Assembly (NCBI GenBank): GCA_026225945.1
Contig: JAMJFZ010003163.1
Span: 17,482,501-17,546,500, forward strand
DNA length: 64,000 bases
Direction of reading: 5' to 3'
Source of the DNA: Cricetomys ansorgei
Taxonomy: Eukaryota; Chordata; Mammalia; Rodentia; Nesomyidae
The notes beneath the pieces are model-generated. The model did no database searches. It saw nothing but the letters and a program-made list of their open reading frames with translations, and was not told where the DNA came from. A program made the position numbers and the translations under genes. This document shows positions 55,080 to 64,000 of this stretch, one piece after another; the first letter of the stretch is position 1, and each line of letters starts with the position of its first letter.

Positions 55080-55830
55080 TCCAGGTACAGGACAACCTGT
55101 ACTCCTTGCATCTCATGATAGCTATATAGCTGAATTTTCTTGGGGAGACGTGAATGAATATCTATTCATGTTAGAAAGGCACCAACAATGGAGCAAAGGA
55201 ACTATTCTACCTAAGTCTAGTTCTGTGAGCCAATGGGGTAAGGGTGTCTTTAAGCTTAAAGACAGCCACATCACTGAAAAGCCCACGCCCACACAGGTGA
55301 CAACTCACAAAGGCTGCATCCCTAAAGCATCCTGCAGAGTGTTCTGGCAGCTCCACCCAAGGCTCTCCCTGCCTTTTGGGAGGCCCAGCTTTGGACACCT
55401 AGTCAATCATCACTACTTCCAAAACCTTGGTGTTATGCAAAGCCCACCAGAGATAACCACTCAGATAGTTTGTATCTTTATTCCAGCTGGCTGGGACTAC
55501 TCTCAGGTATTCAGGACTCAAGTGTGTTGCTGAGTGTTTAGATCAAGGGGCTTTAAAGGCAAAACCCTCATCCTGGTATCTCGCTTGAGCTGCAGGTGTA
55601 GGTTTGCACAAGCCAGCAGTTTAACAGAAGCTAAGATAGGCAGTTAACTAGAGTGGGGGGTTAGCACAGGCAGGTAGTTTAACAGAAACTAAGATAAGTT
55701 AGCTGGGGGCATCTTGACCTTGGGGTCCTAGAATAGCGTTGGGTAATTTTCCACGGGATTCTCCATCAAGGAGATCAAATTCTAGTTAAACCTAAAATGG
55801 CCTCTGCAAAAAAACAAGATGGAGGATCTT
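55080..55830 (+). mobile_element. Probable ERV-derived dispersed repeat, unclassified
   Basis: cagctggctgggactactct, caggtattcaggactcaagt and gtgtgttgctgagtg recall a mouse ERV-associated repeat. An imperfect tandem pair (agtttaacagaagctaagat near 55619, agtttaacagaaactaagat near 55676; period 57 bp) is embedded. The 176-codon frame at 55003-55533 lies mostly here; I see no gag, protease, polymerase or envelope motif in it, so I do not call it a gene. Confidence 0.4.
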
Positions 55831-56654
55831 CTGCTCTGTCTTGTTCCTTCACATTGGGAAGGGTCCTTGTAAACCTTGTAATTTTCTGAGCCTTGTAAGT
55901 GTCTGTAGCTTCCTGCATCTCATTGGCCTGCATGCTCCCCTCAGGAGAGAATGCTTTCACTTTCAGGAACAGAGATACAGTGGTGGTCAGGGCTAACTTA
56001 CTAGTTGTGTTTCTTAGGAGTGGTGGAACCTGGGCAACACCTTCATCTCTCTCCATTTCCCACCTATAAAATAGAGAGGATGACGATGGTAACTATGGGC
56101 GGGGTTTCACAAGTTGATACAGCCAGAGTTACTCTCATAGCCATTACTTCCGCCTCCCACCAGGAGGAGTCTCCAGTGCAAGAAGTGGAGATGCTTTCTG
56201 GATGTTTCCATGTGGCCCCAATGACTTGAGGTATGGCATCCAGCAAATCCTTACTTGGAGTGAGGCATCTCAGACCCTGGGAAGGCTTACACATCCCACA
56301 ACCCCTTCTTCCTCTTTGCCACTGATACCAGACAGGTCAAATCTGAGCTGTTGTACCCCGCTGGAGATAAAGATAGTGGATAAAGATAGATGAGTTCAAG
56401 CCCCTGCCTCTGTGTTGCAAGGTCTGTTAGTAGAACAGAGACTCTTTGAAGATACTTGTGTCTGCAGCAAGGGCAGCCTGTCTGGGGAGGTGACTTTTAC
56501 ACAGCATACCCTGTTGTGTGTAAACAATGCTGTTAAGATTGCCCGGTCATTTAGTGTGGTTAAATGCAAATTTTCTGTTGTAACATATGTTCTTTTTAAT
56601 CATGGGCTGTGCACATTTCAACCTCCTCCCCCCCCTCTCCTTTTTCTTCCTGCC
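55831..56654. other. Unannotated stretch
   Basis: No repeat or exon recognised. Confidence 0.35.
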
Positions 56655-56785
56655 CTTTAAACAGGAACCCATTATGTAGCCCATAATGTAGGACATTATG
56701 TGGCCTCAAATTCACAATTTTCAGGTTTCAGTCTTCCAAGGGGTAGGATTAAAGATGTGCACCAATATAGCTGTTATTTTTGCTC
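56655..56785 (-). mobile_element. Diverged B1-type SINE, antisense
   Basis: aacccattatgtagcccata, catgttgtggcctc-type text (cattatgtggcctcaaattc) and aggattaaagatgtgcacca follow antisense B1 order with heavy divergence. Confidence 0.5.
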
Positions 56786-57157
56786 CGATTGTATAATAAT
56801 TTGAGACATCTGAGTTACAAAAGTCAGGTCTCCACATCGTTTACCAGCCTTCCCGATTAATACCCTATGTAACTGCAGCACAGTGACCCAATCTACAAAG
56901 CCAGCATCGATCAATACCACCAGCCACAGGACACAGATGAGTGGATGGAGGGGTAAATGGATAGAACCTAAATCGACGTACAACCTAACTGTGCCTTCTA
57001 GCCTTCTGGCACTCCTCCCCATCTTCCTCCCATGCCTTTACCAGCACCTGAAATGGTCCTGGTCACAGACACTTCTTTATTGCTTCCCTTCTTAAGTACA
57101 ATGTGGTTTCCATAATGAAGGGACCTGGACCCTCTCAGTCACCATCAAATCATTAAT
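56786..57157. other. Unannotated stretch
   Basis: No repeat or exon recognised. Confidence 0.35.
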
Positions 57158-57168
57158 ATTCAGTCTCT

Positions 57169-57311
57169 TTGATCCCAGCACTTGGGAGGCAGATGCAGGC
57201 GGTTCTCTGTGAGTTCAAGGCCAGCCTGGTCTACAGGGTGAGTTCCAAGACAGCCAGAGTTACAAACAAATAAAACCTGTCTCAAAAAACAAAATACAAA
57301 CAAACAAAAAA
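57169..57311 (+). mobile_element. B1 SINE, 5'-truncated, with 11-bp target duplication
   Basis: Starts at ttgatcccagcacttgggag, lacking the usual 5' gccgggc head, then gagttcaaggccagcctggt, agccagagttacaaac and aaacctgtctcaaaaaac. Flanks are perfect attcagtctct copies at 57158-57168 and 57312-57322. Carries the gttacaa variant. Confidence 0.93.
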
Positions 57312-57360
57312 ATTCAGTCTCTGACACATAGTAGGTGTTCAATAAATATTGTGTATAAAT
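57312..57360 (+). mobile_element. MIR/L2-like 3' end
   Basis: gacacatagtaggtgttcaa followed by taaatattg is the common mammalian MIR/L2 terminal motif. Confidence 0.5.
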
Positions 57361-58559
57361 AAAAACTAAGTCAGTACTCAGAGGCCAAACTACATGTTGG
57401 TCTCCTGGAAACCACCGTGTTTTCTCAGGATGTTTGTGGATGGGCAACTGTGCTGCCCCAGGTCCCCTCCTCCGGGACTTCTCTGCTCACAGTTCCCATC
57501 AGCCTGGCCAAGCCGATCCTGCTCCCAATAGAAATGTTTCCTCTGCTTATGTTCCTGCCATCTACACAGTTCCAGCCCCGACACCCAGTCAGGCAGCCTC
57601 CCTGTGCAGCTTCAGATCTACATCCTCTCCCTCTCCCTCCATAAGTCTATACCAATAACCTCCCCTGTTGCTTGTTTCTCAGGACTTGGACTTCCCAATG
57701 TAGTAGCCACTGGCCCACTGGCTAAGCACATGAAACGTGGCCAATCTGAATGGATGTGCTGTGGGTACAAAGGACACATCAGACTTTAAAGGGTTAGTGA
57801 GAAAAAAAGAATGCAACCGAATTGGCTGTTTCCTGACATTATAACATTTCAGATGTGTTAGAATAAATAAAAGATACTAAAATTAAAATTGCGATATTTT
57901 GCTTATCAAACTCCCAATTATGCATGTGGTTCACCTCAGGTTCTCCCCTGCCTGCTGTTCTGTAGACAGACTCTCCAGGAGCCTCTCTTTCTGATCTGAG
58001 CTGGCATACAGTAGTGGTCAACAGATACTTGCAAACAAAGAAACGTTGAGAAGTGAAGCTGTGGATGTTGTCCTAACTCTTGACTCTTATCCCAGCAGCT
58101 TTCAGAGGACAGGGAACAAAGGTTCATTTGTCCATCTCACAGACCAAGTGTGGAAGACCAGAGCACCAAGCAGGGTGTCTGGTGACCTGGGAGTTAACAC
58201 TCAGCTGAGGCTCTGCAAGGACAGGCAGTAGTGCCTGTCGTGGGAAGCAGGAAGGAAATGCAAAGCACCAGACTGGAGACCAGTGAGGCTACCGACTGAT
58301 GCAAACACCTGCAGCACACCAGGACCCAGGACTTGTAACAGGAAGACGTTAGCATCAGAGTGAAGGGAGGGGGAGTGGAGAATAATGGGGACAGAAGGAA
58401 GGGGGTGCAGAGGTACACAGAAACACATTTTCAGGTTTGCAATTAGTTGATGACCAATTTTTTAATGTAGTGTCGTGAACTCTCTTTCAGAACACACCCA
58501 GGCAGCAGGAGTCCTGGGACCAGTGCCCACACCTGCCTGACCGGCCACCGGCGTTGTGA
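57361..58559. other. Unannotated stretch
   Basis: No repeat recognised over 1.2 kb. Frames of 60 to 75 codons on both strands lack domains. Confidence 0.35.
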
Positions 58560-58564
58560 CTGGA

Positions 58565-58850
58565 GTTGTTGCTCTCCTGTTATTGCAACAAAATACCTGG
58601 AGCAAACAAGTTACAGGGGGAATTATTGGGGCTCACAGTTACAGAGTATCAGTCCATCGTGGCAGACAGTGCAGTTCAAGTCGGTGCATCTAGAAGGCAG
58701 AAGAAAAGGGGTACAGGAAGGAGTGGGGTAATAACACCCCCCAGTTACTAACTTCCTCCACTGGGCTCCACCTCCTACCTCCCTCCATCTCCTACTGATG
58801 ACATCCTGTGAATCCATCAAGGGGTTAATTCATTCATTAGGCAAAGTAAG
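58565..58850 (-). mobile_element. MaLR-type LTR, antisense
   Basis: ctcctgttattgcaacaaaa, attattggggctcacagtta, cagtccatcgtggcagacag, aacttcctccactgggctcc and gtgaatccatcaaggggtta match a common rodent MaLR LTR in antisense. Confidence 0.68.
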
Positions 58851-58869
58851 TGTACGTGTTCTTGCTTGG

Positions 58870-59360
58870 ATGCAAAGAAATCCCAGAAGTCGGGGGACAA
58901 GGAATACCACAAAGTCACACCGCACAACAAATGTCACACAAGAGATTTATTGGGAGGGAAAAACCCAGGAGGGTGACTGCCTCTGCTCAGGTGAAAAGCA
59001 ACAAAGAACTGAGCAAGGGACAGGGTTTAGATTGTTTTCCAGGGTGGCCTAGGATTGGTGGGATTTTTGTGGCTTGATCTTGGGCCAAGCTCAGGGATTG
59101 GTGGGGTTTTTTTGTTTTTTGTTTTGTTGTGTTGTGTTTTGTTTTGTTTTCTATAGGGAAGGGCCTGGCCACTCTCCCACCTTCAGGGCTTGAAACTGGG
59201 CCATTATGTCAGTTAGAGAAGTTTTGGAGGGGCATGGCTTAGCCATTCTTCAGCCTGGAGGGGCTGGGAACTGGCAGTTAACACCTTTACAGAGCTTGGG
59301 GGTTGGAAGGAAGCCACTTATGGGGCTTATAAGGACCTACACAAAGTCCTCATTGCTGAG
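58870..59360 (-). mobile_element. Probable retroviral-type LTR, antisense, with duplicated CCAAT segment
   Basis: On the minus strand an aataaatctcttgtgtgac signal follows two CCAAT-bearing repeats (plus strand ggattggtgggatttttgtg near 59051 and ggattggtggggtttttttg near 59095). A T/TTTTG run at 59105-59152 follows the second. Ends not resolved. Confidence 0.45.
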
Positions 59361-60254
59361 ACACCCAGAAGTCTGCTTCACCAATGCCCCAGGGGTTTCT
59401 TAATCCAATCAAATTGGCAATTAAGCTTACCCTTCCTAATCCCCAAGAACAAGATCTCCCTTTTCCATATACCACACCCCCCAACCCTATAAGGTGTGAC
59501 AGTGGAGGTACTGTGAATCTCCAAGTCCCCTTGTACATACATCCAGATGTCACCTTTTGGCTGCTTGACTCTGCACAGAGAGAGCATCTGCGGCAGCCAT
59601 CCCAGAATGCCCCGGATGTGTGTGCACTCACATAGATGCTCATGACCAGGGAGCTCCTACTGGGCCTTCCTGTCAAGATCAGAGCATGCAACACCCTCCT
59701 GCTCGGCTGAGCCAGCAGTTCATCAGGGCCCTTAGGTTCTTTTTAGAGTTCTCCCATGCTCTGAAAACTCCCAGGTGTGTTGTTCTCATTAGAAGACAAC
59801 ATCACTTGTTCTCCAGTCTGGTCTTGAATTTAATGCAAATAAGTCGCATGCACTTAAGCACAATCAAGCTCATTTATGTGTGGAATATTCACACATTTAG
59901 ACGCCCATTAAGCACGAGATACTGTGGCAGGAAGTGAAGACAGACCCAGGAGGGACAGACAGCCTCTGCCCTCCAGTGGCTTTCAGTCTGGTGAGAGCTG
60001 AGGTGCTCCTGTTGACACAGACTAGTAACTCTGTTGGAAAGAACGCTCTCCGTCTCACACCTGAGGCTGGGAAAGCATGATTTTGAACATGTGTCTCAGA
60101 CCTGACCTTTGGAGCTTGGCTCTCAGATGCAAACCTGAAATTTCAGTTTGTGCAATGGTGGTTTTTCAATTTCTCCTCAACAATGTTTGGCCTTCTGTAG
60201 CAACCCTCTCTGCTGGATTTTTTTTTTTCCTTCATAAAGAATATCCTTTTTCCA
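59361..60254. other. Unannotated stretch
   Basis: No repeat or exon recognised; the 105- and 114-codon frames near 59350-59937 have no known domain and overlap on opposite strands. Confidence 0.35.
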
Positions 60255-60560
60255 ACTCATGAGTAAAGACTAATTTTATTTGATTTACACCCCCCCCCAA
60301 AAAAATGGAAGCACTAGATGCTACATATTCATCTCGCTTTCAGTTTAGATTCCCACTGCAGCGACACATTAACAAATCTTCAGACACATCATTTTGGAAT
60401 TAAGACAATAATTTGCCTACAAATTTGACAAAAAAAATTTGGTAATGCTGAAGATCCATCACACAGACGTAATTTGCTACTGCTGTGATCATTTTCGGTA
60501 AAATGATCCAATTATACTCCACACACGGCTCGCTATTAGGTCCTCTCCCTCGGCTGCTGG
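60255..60560. promoter_or_regulatory. Repeat-free AT-rich block with palindrome
   Basis: AT-rich and repeat-free with many ATTA/TAAT cores. It contains a perfect 9-bp inverted repeat, gatcatttt-cggt-aaaatgatc, at 60487-60508. Candidate conserved non-coding element by texture only. Confidence 0.3.
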
Positions 60561-60952
60561 AAAAGGGAAAATAGTGTCATTAGGAAAAGGCTAAAGTTGC
60601 CTTTGCAGAACTCAAGGTCTGTTTGCCACAGGGACGTGCAAAACAACAAGTTCCAAAACCTGCAATTACGTATTCATTCAGCAGATACATGTTAAGTCCT
60701 TACTTCTCGAGATAGTCGGGGCTTGGGGAGAGGAAGGAAGAGGAGGAGCTGTGCTGAAGAGGTAAGCCAGGAGAGTCCGGGGCTCAGAGCCTCAGCGACA
60801 GGAGGAGCAGTTTGCAAGGTGTGCTGAGCCTTGGCTTCTCCATCTGCCCGCCAACCCTCACCATCTTCTTCTGAAGACTCCCCTCCTAGGCCCCATAGTC
60901 ACATGGAAATGCATCTAGTTTCCACATTCAATAGAAAATGTGTCCGTCAAAT
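60561..60952. other. Unannotated stretch
   Basis: No repeat or exon recognised. Confidence 0.35.
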
Positions 60953-60961
60953 TTATTTTTA

Positions 60962-61123
60962 TGGCCGGGCAGTGGTAGCCCACGCCTTTAATCCCAGCCC
61001 TCAGGAGGCAGAGGCAGATGGATTTCTGTGAGTTCAAGGCTAGCCTTGTCTACAGAGTGAGTTCCAGGATAACAAGAGTTACAACAGAGTAACCCTGTCT
61101 CAAACTGACCCCCACCCCCAAGA
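60962..61123 (+). mobile_element. B1 SINE with 9-bp target duplication
   Basis: Full-length: tggccgggcagtggtagccc, acgcctttaatcccagccct, gagttcaaggctagccttgt, aagagttacaacagagtaac and cctgtctcaaactg. Flanks ttattttta at 60953-60961 and 61124-61132. Carries the gttacaac variant. Confidence 0.94.
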
Positions 61124-61139
61124 TTATTTTTAGGACCTG

Positions 61140-61510
61140 AAGGTTAATTCTGACTGTCACCTTGATTGAGTTGAAAAACCCTGGAAGAAGAGCGGAACAC
61201 TCTGCCAGGGTGTCCAAGAGGGTGTTTCCCCAGACCGTGCCATCCACAGGACTCTGGTGTAGTATATTGTCCACCCCACTGTGGTGTTTTCACTACATGC
61301 TGGCATTATTTGGAGGTGTTGTAAAGTAGGAGTCAGGGCCTAGTTGGAGGAAATAAGTCACTGGGGTATTACCTAGTAGCTATATCTTACCATAACCATG
61401 CCTCCCACTTCCTGTCTGCCATGAAATAGCTCCCACCACCATAATGTGTTACCCAAAGTACATGAAGTCAAGCATTCATGGATTTAAATCTGTGATACCA
61501 TGAAGTAAAA
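61140..61510 (+). mobile_element. MaLR-type LTR sequence, possibly composite, sense
   Basis: gactgtcaccttgattgagt and ccaagagggtgtttccccag begin one LTR type. ttatttggaggtgttgtaaa, cctagttggaggaaataagt and cactggggtattacctagta resemble another, as in 15835-16179. Ends unresolved; it stops at the CA run. Confidence 0.55.
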
Positions 61511-61524
61511 TATGTGCCCCCCCC

Positions 61525-61525
<1 letters not shown>

Positions 61526-61573
<48 letters not shown>

Positions 61574-61595
61574 ACACACATACACACACACACAC
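61526..61595. repeat. (CA)n microsatellite
   Basis: About 35 CA units with two atac interruptions. Confidence 0.96.
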
Positions 61596-62334
61596 CGAGT
61601 TTTTTTCTATCAGGAATTTGGCCACAGTCACGCAGAGGTAACTAGCATGATGACTTTTAAAAATAGGTAGTATTTCGACTTTACAGTTTTCATATTTTGG
61701 AGCTGACCATTTCTACCTCCTCTACCACCATTCTCCAACATTGTCATGGGATCCTGAAAGCCCTGCAGGGCCCAGTGGACACATCAGAAACGCTATCTTG
61801 ATAAATGAAGATACTTTGTCACGCAGCAGAAACACCAGGGAACCAAAGGGCTTTCCAAAAGGAACAGACGGTGGAAGGTTCAGGACCAGTCCAGAAAGAA
61901 TGTTCAGACTTTGCCAGAGATAACTTTGGAAACCGAATGGATAGTCTGTAATTTATTCTCCAGACTGAGGAGTCCCCATGGTTCCTGAGAGAAGTTTGGC
62001 CTCTGCAGGATGCCGTAGGTGGGGCAGCTTCAGAAGAGAATCCCAAACTTGCCATCAGAGAACAGACTCCAGACAAGGCCTGCTTAGAACCCACATACCA
62101 TCTGTGCTGTCTCTGCTCCCCATTTGCATAGCTTTTCTGGTCATGTTGCTCTTTAGGGTTCATCACATGCTTGGCCTGCCTTTGAGCTCCCTGGTCTCCT
62201 ATGACCCTGGGCCTGGTCTCAAGGCCTGGCCTTCTCAGTGCACACTGCATTAATGATTAAATTTGCCTTCTCAAAGCACACTTCCATATGACTCACACTA
62301 CAGCTTATAACCCCGCCTCTCCTGTAGGTGTACA
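61596..62334. other. Unannotated stretch
   Basis: No repeat recognised. The 143-codon antisense frame at 61819-62250 and the 91-codon sense frame overlapping it have no known domain. Confidence 0.35.
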
Positions 62335-62440
62335 GCACAGAGACTAGTGTAGAGAGAAAGTACATTTTCCAAGGTCACCAGAATTAGAACTATAATTGAG
62401 ACAAGAATCCATATCATCCTGTTCAAATAATTCTGTTCTT
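62335..62440 (-). mobile_element. MIR relic, antisense
   Basis: gaaagtacattttccaaggt, caccagaattagaactataa and tgagacaagaatccatatca match antisense MIR with divergence. Confidence 0.5.
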
Positions 62441-62845
62441 CCTCACAGGGCCACTCCTGTGGGTATAAACCCCGGACTAGCCGACAGCACTAACCAGGTA
62501 GGACAGCCAGACATGAGCATCCTCAAGGACTGATGTCCTCAAGGAAAATGTAATCATACTTTTGTGCATGAGGCTCCAGAGTTTGCAGCCAAATTGATGA
62601 GGACCCTGTGGCTAACCCATAGAGTTCATGAGCTCTCCAAGTCAGGTTGCGGCTTGCTTTCTAAGTCCATTTTCAGGAAAATTCTGACGTCAGGCATAAC
62701 CATAACTTCCATGCTTTTCCCGCCCCAGTAAAGAAGACAGTTCCTCAAGCAACACAAATTCCTCTGTTCTTCTCTTTTTCATTATTTTATTTTTAATGTG
62801 TTTCTGTCTCTCCCTCTCCTTCTCTCTCCCGTCCTCTCCCTCCCC

Positions 62846-62849
<4 letters not shown>
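62441..62849. other. Unannotated stretch, pyrimidine-rich at its end
   Basis: A CT-rich run at 62803-62848 precedes the TG microsatellite. Nothing else recognised. Confidence 0.4.
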
Positions 62850-62901
<52 letters not shown>

Positions 62902-63017
62902 GTCAGAGGACAACTTGCTGGAATCAGTTTCTCTCCTTCCACCATGTGGGTTCGAGTCCTGAGAGTATCAGATGTGGGGGCAATTACCCTTGCCCACTGA
63001 GCCATCTTGCCAGCTTC
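62850..63017 (-). mobile_element. B3-type SINE, antisense, with (TG)n
   Basis: A perfect TG run at 62850-62899 stands in the SINE's CA-rich 3' part, then gtcagaggacaacttgctgg, ttccaccatgtgggttcgag and cactgagccatcttgccagc, the antisense SINE head. Confidence 0.85.
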
Positions 63018-64000
63018 TCCTTCTCTTTAAGGGGATTTAGTGCTGAAACCTTCCATACACATCTGTCAACATCAGTATAACACGAGGTGATCTTGCAGAG
63101 GCCGCAGGGCTGTGGGGGTGGATGATCACTCCCATCTCTGGCATCGCCTCCAGGTGGCATCACATCCCCTCACAGATGTGATGGAAAATGCTGGAACCCG
63201 ACTACAAAGCTTCCGGCTGGCTGTTTTGTCATGAGTTTGGTTCTCCTGTCCTGACTCAGTCCCTTTGGCGTTCATTTAATCTCTTCCTCTCCCAGTTCCA
63301 TCCCTGGAACAGGCCAGCTTTTCTTTGTGCCTCCCTATTCTTGAAAACATCACGGAATCTGTCTGTTGAGGCTGACCCCAGAGCCCTCCATGACAAAGGC
63401 AAGGGGCAGTATGGGGTTCTTAGGACTTAGGTCCCCAGAGATGGGTTCCAGGTAAGATCTCTTATAGATGCTGGCCACCCGCTGTCTGCTGCCTCTTCAT
63501 TTCTTTGGGATGACAATGAACCTCCTGCTTGCAGAATGAGAGTTCTTCCCTCATTTGAATCTGTGCTTACAGCCCCTAATTAAATAATAACTTTCACAGC
63601 ACTCCACTGCTGGAATTCTGAAAGGCACTTCCATTACCTCCCCTTCGTGAAATCAAAATTACAGACCTGTCATTTCCTGGCTTTTCTCCTAAATGCAAGC
63701 ATTAAATTATACCTACACTCACCCATTAGGAGTTTCTCTCTGTGGTGGGTGTTTAAATGTCTTATAATGATTCTACTATCCCTTCAACTTTCCATCTCTC
63801 CCAGAATATTAATGAATTCCACCTTGCTCTGGAATTCTTGCTTGGCTTATCTTCTGATTTCCCGATGTAACATGAATTTGATTACATAGTGTTCTTTTCC
63901 TCTCTGGGAAGAAAAGAAAAAAGTATCTTTCTTCCAGTTAACATTCTTTGCAGGGAGAGAGGGGATGGAGAGAAAAGAAAACGCCTTTTAGATTTCAAAG
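63018..64000. other. Repeat-free end of window
   Basis: No repeat family recognised. 63480-63900 is AT-rich with several ATTA/TAAT cores (cctaattaaataataac) and might be regulatory. Frames of 80 codons at 63188-63430 and 63647-63889 have no known domain. Confidence 0.35.

Noticed and set aside
55003..55533. 176-codon frame, longest non-repeat sense frame
   Set aside because: Lies in probable ERV-derived sequence, has no recognised motif, and no splice or promoter context can be defended.

Overview
The window is nuclear DNA of a muroid rodent with no recognisable protein-coding gene, tRNA, rRNA or CRISPR array. The rodent call rests on repeats I recognise by eye: B1, B2/B3, B4/ID SINEs, a URR1-like hAT element, ORR1/MT-type MaLR LTRs and rodent L1 3' ends. 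I see no Alu-type dimer. Several B1 copies share a gttacaac variant that I do not associate with mouse or rat, so I leave the species open. All open frames are short, and the longest lie in microsatellites, LTRs or single-copy DNA with no recognisable domain.

Layout. 1-900 holds a large CA-rich tract with a 76-78 bp higher-order unit. 3.3-6.4 kb holds a solo LTR followed by a complete ORR1-type MaLR retrotransposon (5-bp target duplication, tRNA-Leu primer site, polypurine tract) that is itself interrupted by an antisense LTR of the same family as the solo one. 8-11 kb has a purine minisatellite, a URR1 copy, a MER5-like relic and a B1 whose tail expanded into a TTTCC array. 12.8-13.3 kb is a repeat-free AT-rich block. 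14-18.6 kb has two MaLR-type LTRs, B2 SINEs and a MIR. 19.3-21.7 kb has a complete non-coding ERVK-type element with a perfect 6-bp target duplication, inserted in an older LTR. 23.5-25.2 kb is mixed repeats, and 25.85-26.45 kb is a CpG-bearing repeat-free block with three TCF/LEF-type sites.

27.7-34.6 kb is a SINE-rich stretch with a perfect 17-bp hairpin. 35.5-39.4 kb has repeat-free candidate regulatory blocks. 39.7-43.4 kb is a nest of interrupted repeats: a B3 split by a MaLR LTR, and a long L1/Lx-type repeat split by another LTR and a B1. 44-49 kb has two near-identical 154-bp L1 3'-end segments, and 51.5-52.3 kb an inverted duplication. 53-64 kb is B1, L1, LTR and microsatellite DNA, plus another repeat-free AT-rich block at 60.25-60.56 kb.

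The best-supported results are the insertion structures, whose target duplications can be read directly. The conserved-element and enhancer suggestions are inference from composition and motifs only. I found no evidence of a novel coding system. Repeat family names are from memory of consensus sequences, without a database search.
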